NCBI GenBank assembly: GCA_902780635.1
Contig: CACZGH010000017.1
Coordinates: forward strand, 1-64,000
From: an uncultured Prevotellaceae bacterium
Lineage (GTDB): Bacteria; Bacteroidota; Bacteroidia; Bacteroidales; Bacteroidaceae
Direction of reading: 5' to 3'
Length of the DNA: 64,000 bases
Shown: one piece after another, positions 8,579-17,052 of the stretch
Position numbering within the stretch: the stretch's first letter is position 1
How the letters are laid out: every line of letters starts with the position of its first letter
Program-made: the position numbers and the translations under genes
The notes under the pieces: model-generated
The model's database searches: none
Seen by the model: only the letters and a program-made list of their open reading frames with translations
What the model was told of the DNA's origin: nothing

Positions 8579-11035
8579 ATGATGAGAAAATATATCTTCA
8601 CGGCACTTCTCTTCCTTCTGGTGACGGTAGATGCCGCTGCCAGGGAGAAGAGGTGCTTCGACGAAGGGTGGCTATTCGTCTTAGCCGACTCGACACAAAT
8701 GTCACAGCCCAACTACGACGACACCCGTTGGCGTCGCTTAGACTTGCCCCATGACTGGGCCATTGAAGGCGACTTCTTGCCCTCCAACCCTTCAGGAGCG
8801 GGTGGGGGAGCGCTCCCCGGTGGTGTGGGATGGTATCGCAAACATTTCACGGTCGACCTGGCCGATCGCCACTTCATAGAGTTTGATGGTGTCTATATGA
8901 ACGCCACCGTCTACATCAATGGCCACCGTTTGGGCACCCGTCCTTACGGCTATAGTTCGTTTGAGTATGAGATCACGCCCTATGTGAAAAAAGGTGCCGA
9001 CAACGTGGTGGCGGTGAGGGTGGACAACAGCGACCAACCCAACTCGCGCTGGTACAGCGGCTGCGGCATCTACCGTCATGTATGGCTCACATCGGCCTCA
9101 GAACAGTGCGTGGCCCACTGGGGCGTTTACGCCGAGACCGATGCCAAGGGCCGTGTCAAAGTGACCACCACCATCGATGCAGGGAAGAGCAACTCTCCTC
9201 AGCCCGAGATACGCCACACCCTCTATGCCCCTGACGGCAAGGAGGTGGCCACTACGAAATGGACGACACAAACGACAGCCACAATGAAAGTGAGCCGTCC
9301 ACAGTTGTGGTCGGTCAACAGTCCGTCTGTCTACACCCTGAAGACCGAGTTGAGAGATGCCTCACGGCGTGTCATCGACACCGAAGTGACTACCACCGGC
9401 TTCCGTTATTTCAAGTTTGACCCCCAGAAAGGTTTCTCGCTCAATGGTGTGCCGATGAAAATCAACGGTGTGTGCGAGCATCATGACTTGGGATGCCTTG
9501 GCGCCGCCATCAACGAAGACGCCTTGCACCGCAAGCTCACCATCCTCAAAGAGATGGGTGTCAATGCCATCCGTTGTTCGCACAACCCTCCTGCCCCAGA
9601 GTTACTAAACCTGTGTGACACGATGGGATTCATCGTCATGGACGAGTCGTTTGACATGTGGCGACGCAAGAAGACCCAGAATGACTATGCCCGCTTCTTT
9701 GACGAGTGGCATGAGCGCGACCTCACCGACCTCATCCTTCGCGACCGCAATCATCCCTCCATCCTGATGTGGAGTATCGGTAATGAAGTGTTGGAGCAAT
9801 GGTCTTCGGCAGAGGCCGACACCCTCACCCTCGAACAGGCCAACCTTATCCTTAATGCCGGTCATGACGCCTCGACCCTGGCCAAAGAAGGAGAACTGAG
9901 CGTCAACTCACTGCTCACTCGCCATTTGGCAGAGATCGTCAGGCGGTATGACACCACACGTCCTATCACTGCCGGTTGTAACGAGCCTGCCCCCGGCAAT
10001 CATCTTTTCAAGAGCGGTGCCCTCGACATCATCGGTTTCAATTATCACCACCAGTGGGTGAAAGACGTGCCCCAAAACTTCCCCGGCAAACCCTTCATCT
10101 TCAGCGAGAGTGTCTCCGCGCTACAAACCCGTGGCTACTATATGATGCCTAGCGACAGCATTTATGTTGCTCCGAAAGAGTGGTGGTTGCCATACTCCGA
10201 CCCCTCGTTCAAATGTAGTGCTTATGACAATATGCACGCCTCATGGAGCAGCACTCATGAAGAGACGTGGGATGTGGTGAAACATAACGACTTTGTGGGA
10301 GGACAGTTTATCTGGACCGGTTTCGACTACATCGGTGAGCCTACCCCTTACGCTTTCCCTGCCCGCAGCAGTTACTTTGGTATCATCGACCTGGCCGGAT
10401 TCCCCAAAGATACTTATTATATGTATCAGAGTGAGTGGACCGACCGCCCTGTATTGCATCTTTTCCCACACTGGAACTGGATAGAAGGTCAGACCATCGA
10501 CATGTGGTGCTACTACAACCAGGCCGACGAAGTGGAACTCTACATCAACGGGCGGAGCCAGGGTGTGCGCCGCAAGGCTGACTCCCATCAGTATCATGTG
10601 ATGTGGAGAGTGATGTTTGAGCCAGGAGAGGTGAAAGTAGTGGCACGGAAAGACGGTCAGGAAGTGCGCAGTCAGGTGATCAAAACCGCCGGAGCCCCCC
10701 ATCATATCCGCCTCACCACCGACCGTAGCACGATCGACGCCAATGGCAAGAGCCTCGCCTTCGTCACGGTGGAGGTAGTGGACAAAGATGGACAACTCTG
10801 TCCCAATGCGGAAAATGAAATCTTCTTCGACGTGCAAGGAAAAGCCAGCATCGCCGGAGTGGACAACGGTTGTCAGACGTCGATGGAGCGCTTCAAGGCC
10901 CATCAGCGCAAAGCCTTCTATGGCAAATGTCTCGTCGTGCTACAGTCGGCCAAGACAGCAGGCGACGCTGTCCTTACCGCCAAGAGCGCCGACCTGAAGT
11001 CAGCCACCCTGAAACTGAATGTACAATCCAAGTAA
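8579..11035 (+). CDS. GH2 beta-galactosidase-like enzyme, secreted
   Basis: This 818-residue GH2 enzyme has a signal peptide (hydrophobic stretch to about VDAAAR). It then shows the jelly-roll sugar-binding domain (LPHDWAIEGDF, GVGWYRKHF), an immunoglobulin-like domain and the TIM barrel. The acid/base is Glu403 in WSIGNEV and the nucleophile Glu510 in FIFSES. The C-terminal region resembles DUF4982 and a further Ig-like domain. The start could equally be the second ATG at 8582. Flanking alpha-xylosidases suggest it removes galactosyl caps from xyloglucan side chains; other beta-linked sugars are possible. Confidence 0.9.
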   Translation: MMRKYIFTALLFLLVTVDAAAREKRCFDEGWLFVLADSTQMSQPNYDDTRWRRLDLPHDWAIEGDFLPSNPSGAGGGALPGGVGWYRKHFTVDLADRHFIEFDGVYMNATVYINGHRLGTRPYGYSSFEYEITPYVKKGADNVVAVRVDNSDQPNSRWYSGCGIYRHVWLTSASEQCVAHWGVYAETDAKGRVKVTTTIDAGKSNSPQPEIRHTLYAPDGKEVATTKWTTQTTATMKVSRPQLWSVNSPSVYTLKTELRDASRRVIDTEVTTTGFRYFKFDPQKGFSLNGVPMKINGVCEHHDLGCLGAAINEDALHRKLTILKEMGVNAIRCSHNPPAPELLNLCDTMGFIVMDESFDMWRRKKTQNDYARFFDEWHERDLTDLILRDRNHPSILMWSIGNEVLEQWSSAEADTLTLEQANLILNAGHDASTLAKEGELSVNSLLTRHLAEIVRRYDTTRPITAGCNEPAPGNHLFKSGALDIIGFNYHHQWVKDVPQNFPGKPFIFSESVSALQTRGYYMMPSDSIYVAPKEWWLPYSDPSFKCSAYDNMHASWSSTHEETWDVVKHNDFVGGQFIWTGFDYIGEPTPYAFPARSSYFGIIDLAGFPKDTYYMYQSEWTDRPVLHLFPHWNWIEGQTIDMWCYYNQADEVELYINGRSQGVRRKADSHQYHVMWRVMFEPGEVKVVARKDGQEVRSQVIKTAGAPHHIRLTTDRSTIDANGKSLAFVTVEVVDKDGQLCPNAENEIFFDVQGKASIAGVDNGCQTSMERFKAHQRKAFYGKCLVVLQSAKTAGDAVLTAKSADLKSATLKLNVQSK

Positions 11036-11039
11036 AGAC

Positions 11040-13382
11040 ATGAAAAAAATCATCATCACCATCATCGCAGTTATGACGGTCTGCACTGCATACTCACAAA
11101 TACAGACCAACGCCGGTGTGCAGTATCTACAAAACTGCGCCAAAGACATGTCGACCGACTTTTACGACCTGTCCAACACCTATTTCCTGGCCGATAGCCT
11201 CACGGAGTATGACGCTGCCCAGGCCATGGGCAAAATCAACTGGAAGCGCTACCGTTTGTCCCCAAGACAGGCTTTCAACCTCAATGGTTACTGGCCCGTA
11301 AGGATGCAGATGCTCGACTTCCCCGACACACAGTATGACAACGACCCCAACCTGCGGTTTGACGTACAGTTTATCGACGAGCGCACCGTCAGAGTGCGAT
11401 TGCTCACCACCCCCATTGTGCCAGCAGATGAGAGCGACAGCGACCCGATGTTCTCTGACGAGTTCAAACAGCGACTCCGCTCGTCGATGTCTGCCGCCGC
11501 CAATGGCTGGCGCTACGCTGACAAAGGAGGAGTGATCAGCTACAGTAGTGCATGCGGCATCATTGAGATACAGAAATATCCTTGGCGTCTTATCCTGAAA
11601 GACAAGAATGGCAAGGTGCTCACACAGACCCGCGCCATCGTGGACAATGACTCCACACAAGTGAAGCTGCTGCCTTTCTCTTTTATTAAAAGAGGCGCAG
11701 ACAACTCAAGGAGCATCAACCCTGTATTTTTCCTCTCTCCTGGTGAGAAAATCTTCGGTTGCGGAGAGTCGTTCACTTCTCTCAACAAAGTAGGACAGAA
11801 AGTACATCTCTACGTCACCGACCCACAGGGACCTGAGACCGACGGTATGTATAAGCCTGTGCCCTTCTATTTCAGCAACCGCGGCTATGGTGTCTTCATG
11901 CACACCAGCGCACCCGTGACCTGCGATTTCGGAGCCAGTTATATTGGTGCCCAACGACTGTTTATGGGCGACGAGACGATGGACTTTTTCCTCTTTTTCG
12001 GAGAGCCGAAAGACATCCTCGACGCATACACCAACATCACGGGCAAGAGTCCGATGCTGCCCTTGTGGACCTTTGGCACCTGGATGAGTCGTATCACCTA
12101 TTTCTCTCAGAAGGAGGGTCTGGACATAGCCCAGCAGCTACGCAACCACCGCATACCGTCTGACGTCATTCACTTCGACACAGGATGGTTTGGTGTCGAC
12201 TGGCAATGTGATTATGAGTTTGCCAAAGACCGCTTCCCCAATCCCGTGTCCATGCTGAAGACGATGCGCAAGGATGGTTTCCATGTCTGTCTGTGGCAGT
12301 TGCCTTATTTCACCCCCAAGAACCGTTATTTCAATGAGTTGGTGAAGAATGGGATGCATGTGCGCAACGCGATGGGCGGCATGCCTTACGAGGACGCCGT
12401 GCTCGATCTCTCCAACCCCGCCACTGTGAAATGGTATCAAGACAAAATCGGTGGACTGATCCGACAGGGTGTGAGTGCTATCAAATGCGACTTTGGCGAG
12501 GCTGCTCCTTTCAACGGACTCTATGCCAGTGGTAAGACAGGATTTTATGAGCACAACCTATACCCCCTGCGCTACAACCAAGCTTTGTGGAACGCTGTCA
12601 AGGAGTATTCCGGCGAGGGCGTCATCTGGGCACGCAGCGCATGGGCTGGTTCGCAGCGTTATCCTCTGCACTGGGGTGGCGACGCTGCCACCAACGATAT
12701 CGGCATGTTGGGCGACCTTCGCGGTGGTATCAGTTTCGGTCTGAGTGGTTTTTCTTTCTGGAGTCATGACATGGGCGGTTTTGTGACAGCATCACCAGAG
12801 GACATTTATCGTCGCTGGCTGCCTTTCGGTTTCCTCTCTTCACACACCAGGGCACATGGTGCACCTCCCACAGAGCCGTGGCTGATCAGCGAGTCGTTCA
12901 CCGATGCCTTCCGTCAGTGTGCCGAGATGAAATATCAACTCATGCCTTATGTCTATGCACAGGCGAAAGACTGTTCCAACCGTGGTCTGCCTATGGTACG
13001 GGCGCTCTTTGTAGAATTCCCCGATGATCCTGGTGCCTGGAATGTGGAAGATGAATATATGTTTGGCTCACAGATCCTCGTGGCGCCGCTGATGGAAAGC
13101 GGCACAGAACGTGTCTGCTATCTGCCCAAAGGCAAATGGGTGGACTATCAAACAGGAAAGGTGTATGACGGTGGCTATCAGACCATACAAGCCGGTCAGA
13201 TACCCTGTATCATCTTGGTGAGAGACGGATCGATCATCCCGCATGTGCCTGTGGCACAGTCTACTGACAAAATAGACTGGAACCAAATAGAACTCAAGAA
13301 ATATCAGGTGGACGCCAAGGAATGCAAGGGCTTGCTCTTCAAACCGGGCGACACCGAAGTGAAAATTGAAATTAGGAATTAG
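11040..13382 (+). CDS. GH31 alpha-xylosidase, YicI-type, secreted
   Basis: This is a second GH31 enzyme of 780 residues counted from the ATG at 11040, which begins a good signal peptide (MKKIIITIIAVMTVCTAYSQ). An upstream ATG at 11019 lies inside the preceding gene and is less likely. The nucleophile is Asp484 in IKCDFGEAAP, matching the KTDFGE motif of E. coli YicI. The acid/base is Asp548 in HWGGDAA. It lacks the PA14 insert of the first GH31. The two enzymes probably divide labour, one on oligosaccharides and one on isoprimeverose or small products (inference). Confidence 0.88.
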   Translation: MKKIIITIIAVMTVCTAYSQIQTNAGVQYLQNCAKDMSTDFYDLSNTYFLADSLTEYDAAQAMGKINWKRYRLSPRQAFNLNGYWPVRMQMLDFPDTQYDNDPNLRFDVQFIDERTVRVRLLTTPIVPADESDSDPMFSDEFKQRLRSSMSAAANGWRYADKGGVISYSSACGIIEIQKYPWRLILKDKNGKVLTQTRAIVDNDSTQVKLLPFSFIKRGADNSRSINPVFFLSPGEKIFGCGESFTSLNKVGQKVHLYVTDPQGPETDGMYKPVPFYFSNRGYGVFMHTSAPVTCDFGASYIGAQRLFMGDETMDFFLFFGEPKDILDAYTNITGKSPMLPLWTFGTWMSRITYFSQKEGLDIAQQLRNHRIPSDVIHFDTGWFGVDWQCDYEFAKDRFPNPVSMLKTMRKDGFHVCLWQLPYFTPKNRYFNELVKNGMHVRNAMGGMPYEDAVLDLSNPATVKWYQDKIGGLIRQGVSAIKCDFGEAAPFNGLYASGKTGFYEHNLYPLRYNQALWNAVKEYSGEGVIWARSAWAGSQRYPLHWGGDAATNDIGMLGDLRGGISFGLSGFSFWSHDMGGFVTASPEDIYRRWLPFGFLSSHTRAHGAPPTEPWLISESFTDAFRQCAEMKYQLMPYVYAQAKDCSNRGLPMVRALFVEFPDDPGAWNVEDEYMFGSQILVAPLMESGTERVCYLPKGKWVDYQTGKVYDGGYQTIQAGQIPCIILVRDGSIIPHVPVAQSTDKIDWNQIELKKYQVDAKECKGLLFKPGDTEVKIEIRN

Positions 13383-13500
13383 TATTTAGGAATTAGTAAT
13401 TAGGAAATAGGAGATAGGAATTACTATTTAGTAATTAGGAATTAGTAAATAAGAATTAGGAGATAGGAATTAGGAATTAGGAAATAGGAAATAGGAATTA
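13365..13500. repeat. Degenerate (tta)ggaattagtaat repeat tract
   Basis: About 135 bp are made of near-tandem variants of aggaattagtaatt, aggaaatagg and aggagatagg, starting in the last codons of the second GH31 gene. The tract has no open reading frame of note. Related words (ggaattagaaattag, gattaggaattagg) recur at 53630-53665. Confidence 0.75.
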
Positions 13501-13540
13501 GTAACTGAAGTTTTCTTTCCTTTTCCCCCACATTTAACAC

Positions 13541-13653
13541 ACTCCCCCTGGCACTCCCTCCGGCACTCCCTCCGACTCCCTCGTTTTCCGAGGGAGAGCA
13601 ATCTCGTTTCCCAAGGGAGAGCAACCTCTAACTTAGAAGGGGCCAGGGGGAGT
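13541..13653. repeat. 113-bp element with 12-bp perfect terminal inverted repeats
   Basis: ACTCCCCCTGGC at 13541-13552 is exactly complementary to GCCAGGGGGAGT at 13642-13653. Inside are three direct copies of actccctc(cggc), a perfect hairpin ctccctcg-ttttc-cgagggag and two copies of gggagagcaa. The GC-rich block is unlike the AT-rich surroundings. It looks like a non-autonomous mobile or intergenic repeat; no coding region is present. Confidence 0.6.
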
Positions 13654-13676
13654 ATGTAGATACGGAGATAAAACTT

Positions 13677-13693
13677 CCCCTCCTTTGGAGGGG
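13677..13693 (-). terminator. Hairpin terminator after cobU
   Basis: CCCCTCC-ttt-GGAGGGG forms a 7-bp stem 15 bp downstream of the cobU stop. On the minus strand it is followed by aagttttatc. The T-run is short. Confidence 0.5.
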
Positions 13694-13707
13694 ATAGGTG
13701 AGGTATC

Positions 13708-14250
13708 TCATTTTATCTTGACGGGGATACCGCATGCCATTAGATACACTTCGTCGGATTTGGAGGCGATGTATTGGTTCATCCATCCTTGTAAATCAGT
13801 GAAATGTCGCTGAACGACGCTCTCGCTCACGCCACCGCTTCCGATTTCATTAGTCACAAAGATGTATGTGGCGTCATGGGCGGTAAAGAGGTCAAACTCC
13901 GACTTCAATTGCTTAAGCGCATTGTCCACAACGGCATGCCAATTTTTCTGGTTGGGTGGGGTAGTGTCTTCAGGGTCGAATAAAAAATTAGTACACCAGA
14001 GCGTCACACAGTCGATGACAGCGACACGTCCGGTCAAGTCATGTCGGCTAAGTATACGTTCTTCTTCGATGTTGGTCCATTGTGGTCCGCGCCGCTGTTG
14101 GTGAATACGTACACGGTGTCGGAATTCTTCGTCCCATATATGAGCGGTGGCCACATAGACAGGATGTTCGCTGAGTTGTAAAGCCAGCTGTTCGGCAAAA
14201 CTACTTTTGCCTGAGCGTTGGCCTCCTGTGATGAGGATGACTTTTCTCAT
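13708..14250 (-). CDS. cobU: Adenosylcobinamide kinase/guanylyltransferase
   Basis: CobU phosphorylates adenosylcobinamide and then transfers GMP to it, a late step in cobalamin synthesis and cobinamide salvage. The 180-residue length is typical. The P-loop GGQRSGKSS is at residues 9-17, a histidine-containing RVRIHQQRR matches the guanylylated-histidine region, and IDCVTLWCTNF and FVTNEIGSGGV are family motifs. Its start overlaps the end of the ABC ATPase gene by 4 bp (ATGA), indicating translational coupling. No other cob genes are in the window, so salvage of imported corrinoids is the likeliest role. Confidence 0.95.
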   Translation of the reverse strand: MRKVILITGGQRSGKSSFAEQLALQLSEHPVYVATAHIWDEEFRHRVRIHQQRRGPQWTNIEEERILSRHDLTGRVAVIDCVTLWCTNFLFDPEDTTPPNQKNWHAVVDNALKQLKSEFDLFTAHDATYIFVTNEIGSGGVSESVVQRHFTDLQGWMNQYIASKSDEVYLMACGIPVKIK

Positions 14251-15026
14251 GATGGTATGATGACTCTAAGTTGGTCGCGGTCGAAGACGATGCCATCCCG
14301 CTCCACGAAACGGTTGAGGGCGCCATTAGCTGCCAGCGTCAGAGGTGTACCAATGTTGATACGTTCTTTTTCCATCAGCCAAAGTTTGTCTGCAATCTGT
14401 AGGGTTAGTTCCAGATCATGGGTAGAAAGGAAGATGGTCTTCTGCGTAGAACGTGAGAGGCGGTGCAGCAGTTGCATCATCTCCACCTTGCTGGGGAAGT
14501 CGAGGAAAGCAGTTGGCTCATCAAGGAATACGACGGGCGTTTGTTGTGCTAAAGCCTTGGCTATCATCACTTTCTGGCGTTCTCCATCGCTCAATGTCTG
14601 AATCATACGATGTGATAGGGGAGTGATGCCCACCATTTCTATAGCCTCTCTCACTTTCTCACGGTCTTCGTCTGTCAGAGTGCCCCAAAAACCTGTATAA
14701 GGGCTTCTTCCGAGGCCCACAAGTTCTTCCACAGTCATATTTTGGATGTCAGGCTTATGGGTAAGCACGATGCCAATGAGTTTGGAGAGTTGTTTTTCGG
14801 TATACTCATTCAGATCTTTCCCATGAAGCCATATTTTGCCTCCTAGTTTGGGTTGAAATCCACACAAAGTTCTCAAGAGAGTCGACTTGCCGATCCCGTT
14901 GGGTCCAATAAGACAGGTCAGTTCACCACCTTCCAGACTGGCGTTGATACCGCTAGAGATGATTTTCTGTTGGCCTTTCTTCAAGTTGTAGCCAATCGAC
15001 AAGTCTTCTAATCGAATTGTTTCCAT
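14247..15026 (-). CDS. ABC transporter ATPase, FecE/BtuD type (probable corrinoid import)
   Basis: This 259-residue ATPase of the iron-siderophore/vitamin B12 importer class has Walker A GPNGIGKST, signature LSDGERQKV, Walker B VVFLDEPT and the H-loop histidine in STHD. Coupling to cobU suggests the substrate is a corrinoid rather than a ferric siderophore. The cognate permease and binding protein are not adjacent, because the next gene is oxyR on the other side of a 291-bp gap. A promoter sits 24 bp upstream, leaving no room for a cobalamin riboswitch. Confidence 0.9.
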   Translation of the reverse strand: METIRLEDLSIGYNLKKGQQKIISSGINASLEGGELTCLIGPNGIGKSTLLRTLCGFQPKLGGKIWLHGKDLNEYTEKQLSKLIGIVLTHKPDIQNMTVEELVGLGRSPYTGFWGTLTDEDREKVREAIEMVGITPLSHRMIQTLSDGERQKVMIAKALAQQTPVVFLDEPTAFLDFPSKVEMMQLLHRLSRSTQKTIFLSTHDLELTLQIADKLWLMEKERINIGTPLTLAANGALNRFVERDGIVFDRDQLRVIIPS

Positions 15027-15049
15027 TCCGTATATTTCTTTTTCAGTGA

Positions 15050-15057
15050 CAAAAATA
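15050..15057 (-). promoter_or_regulatory. -7 promoter element for the ABC ATPase-cobU operon
   Basis: The minus strand reads TATTTTTG 24 bp before the ATPase start. The remaining 260 bp up to oxyR are AT-rich, with no gene or recognisable riboswitch. Confidence 0.65.
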
Positions 15058-15317
15058 TGAAATAATTATGAGTACTACAATTTTTTAATCGGAAAAATAA
15101 GATAAAAAGGAAACCATTAAATAAAAAGTGATGGACTATTCTGTAAGTTTTTGGAGATAGAGTTGAAAAATATCTAAATTTTGAAATTAAGTTTTTTAGG
15201 TAGTTTTGGATAGTATTTTGAGAATATCATTTTAATATAATCAACATTATGATAAGTAGAGATTAAAAGAAGGACAGATTATTTTTTTAGTAGAATCAAG
15301 GCAGAATGTAGGTAGGG

Positions 15318-16244
15318 CTACAGTTTGATTCCATATTTCACAATCCTCTCCTCCACCATACCATCTGGCATGAAACGGAGCAGCGTTTTCGTGATGGTGT
15401 TGAGCATGCTCTGACGGATGTAATCCTCACGGATATAGAGTGAGACGCGTCGCTGCGAAAGGTAGTCGCCCTCTATACGGCGCACGTTGTCACGTTGCTT
15501 ATCTGTAAGAAAAGGTAGGTGCATCTCAGGGATGATGGTGAAACCGCCATTCTCATCGACGATGCGGATAAGGGTCTCGATGCTGCCCGCCTCGTAGATA
15601 TGCCGTCCTATGGTACGTGCCTTACAGAAACTGAAAGCACTATCGCGAAGACACTGCGCCTCCTTCATCACCCACATCTTCTCATGCTCCAGATTCTCGG
15701 GTTTGAAGACTGGAAGCTTCCGCCAGCAGTTCTCTGACAAATAGACCATGAACTTCTCCGTATAAAGTGGTATCTCCAACACGCCCTGCTGGACATTGCC
15801 GCTGATGGCGATTCCGGCGTCTAGATGACCCAACATCAGTTCACCCAGCATCGTGTCTGCTTTCATCTCCTTGATGCTGAGTTTTACAGATGGATAGTCC
15901 TCCACATAATGCCTAATGAACTTCGGAAGGATATAAGGAGCGATAGTAGGACCGATAGAGAGAGATAATTCACCGGACACCCTACCCTTCTCCTCATTCA
16001 CCAGCCAGGTAATGCGCTCTGCCTCGGAAATGGCACGTTCTGCCTGACGGATGATTTTTTCTCCATTGGCCGTCGGAGCAACACTTTTGTTACTACGTTC
16101 AAAGATGCGCACATCCAATTCTTCTTCCAATTTCACCAACATGGCACTCAGTGTGGGCTGCGAGATGCCACAGGATTCGGCTGCCTTGGCAAAATTTCTG
16201 TAGCGGTCGATGGCTACGATGTATTTCAGTTGCTGTAAAGTCAT
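15318..16244 (-). CDS. oxyR: OxyR, LysR-family peroxide sensor
   Basis: This 308-residue LysR-type regulator has an N-terminal winged helix-turn-helix (NFAKAAESCGISQPTLSAML, about residues 17-36) and a peroxide-sensing effector domain. Cys198 and Cys207 in CLRDSAFSFC match the redox-active Cys199/Cys208 pair of E. coli OxyR in spacing and context. This supports assignment as a true OxyR rather than a generic LysR protein. It is transcribed away from a membrane ferredoxin/thioredoxin operon whose promoter faces its own, so those genes are likely targets. Confidence 0.93.
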   Translation of the reverse strand: MTLQQLKYIVAIDRYRNFAKAAESCGISQPTLSAMLVKLEEELDVRIFERSNKSVAPTANGEKIIRQAERAISEAERITWLVNEEKGRVSGELSLSIGPTIAPYILPKFIRHYVEDYPSVKLSIKEMKADTMLGELMLGHLDAGIAISGNVQQGVLEIPLYTEKFMVYLSENCWRKLPVFKPENLEHEKMWVMKEAQCLRDSAFSFCKARTIGRHIYEAGSIETLIRIVDENGGFTIIPEMHLPFLTDKQRDNVRRIEGDYLSQRRVSLYIREDYIRQSMLNTITKTLLRFMPDGMVEERIVKYGIKL

Positions 16245-16272
16245 TCGTTTCCATTAATAGATAAAACCGATG

Positions 16273-16322
16273 CAAAGATAGGAAAATTCATTCGTATTTC
16301 TATTATAATCTTTGTATTTTTG
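16273..16322. promoter_or_regulatory. Face-to-face divergent promoters of oxyR and the Fe-S/Trx operon
   Basis: The oxyR -7 box lies at 16273-16280 (minus strand TATCTTTG) and the ferredoxin -7 box at 16315-16322 (plus strand TATTTTTG). Only 34 bp separate them, so their upstream regions overlap. A single OxyR site could control both; attcgtatt (16289-16297) and the cgaata words after the second box are possible half sites, not proven. Confidence 0.65.
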
Positions 16323-16349
16323 CAGTCGTAATACAAAACGAATACAAAA

Positions 16350-17042
16350 ATGGAACAGAAGAAGAACAAGAAAAAAAACTTCCACCGGCATTATGAGACT
16401 AAAGGCTTGCCGCTCTATTGGATACTTTTCGCCTACCTCATCATCGCTTGGTTTTATCCAGTGATTGGATTGCTGGCACTCATCTGCATGATAGGCCCTG
16501 TGCTGACTTCCATTTGGCGAGGCAGATATTGGTGCGGCCACGTATGTCCGAGAGGAAGCATGTATGACCGTCTGCTCTCGAAATACTCGCCACACAGACC
16601 CATACCAAAGTTTGTTCGCTCTTTCGGGTTCCGGCTGTTCATGGTGGTCTTCATCTTCACCATGTTCGGCATACAACTGAGCTTTGCCAAGAGCTGGGGC
16701 GACGTGGGGCGTGTGTTCTGGACCATCATCCTCATCACCACCATCGTAGGTATCGTGCTGTCGTTCATCTATGCTCCCCGCACCTGGTGCAGCTTCTGCC
16801 CCATGGGAACGATCTCGCGGTGGGTGGCACCCAAAAAAGAACCCCTGCCCATAGGATTCAAGAGCGTCCACGTGAGCAGCACCTGTCAGATGAAGTGCAA
16901 GAGTTGTGCCCGTGTATGCCCCATGCAACTCACGCCCTACGACTCCCGCGGCGAGGAAGCAGGCTACCTGCACCCTGACTGCATCAAGTGCGGGAAGTGC
17001 ACGCTAGCCTGTCCGACTAAGATTATGCGACTAACAAAATAA
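16350..17042 (+). CDS. Membrane 4Fe-4S protein, NapH/CcoG-like
   Basis: This 230-residue protein has about four transmembrane segments. Two membrane-proximal cysteine motifs (CGHVCPRG and CSFCPMG) are typical of NapH/NosR-type electron carriers. At the C terminus is a ferredoxin-like pair, CKSCARVCP and CIKCGKCTLACP, for two 4Fe-4S clusters. It probably passes electrons across or along the inner membrane. The gene lies 10 bp upstream of a thioredoxin and is divergent from oxyR, so a role in redox repair or peroxide defence is inferred. The electron donor and acceptor are unknown. Confidence 0.85.
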   Translation: MEQKKNKKKNFHRHYETKGLPLYWILFAYLIIAWFYPVIGLLALICMIGPVLTSIWRGRYWCGHVCPRGSMYDRLLSKYSPHRPIPKFVRSFGFRLFMVVFIFTMFGIQLSFAKSWGDVGRVFWTIILITTIVGIVLSFIYAPRTWCSFCPMGTISRWVAPKKEPLPIGFKSVHVSSTCQMKCKSCARVCPMQLTPYDSRGEEAGYLHPDCIKCGKCTLACPTKIMRLTK

Positions 17043-17052
17043 CAATAAGATT

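Noticed and set aside
10241-10903. 220-codon minus-strand frame inside the GH2 gene
   Set aside because: Antisense shadow; the GH2 domain order and catalytic residues support the plus-strand reading.
15027-15317. Possible cobalamin riboswitch before the ABC ATPase-cobU pair
   Set aside because: The -7 box lies only 24 bp from the start codon, leaving no leader, and no B12-box-like sequence was seen.
16254-16973. 239-codon minus-strand frame over the Fe-S membrane protein
   Set aside because: The plus-strand frame has ordered Cys motifs and membrane helices; the antisense frame has no motif and crosses the divergent promoter.
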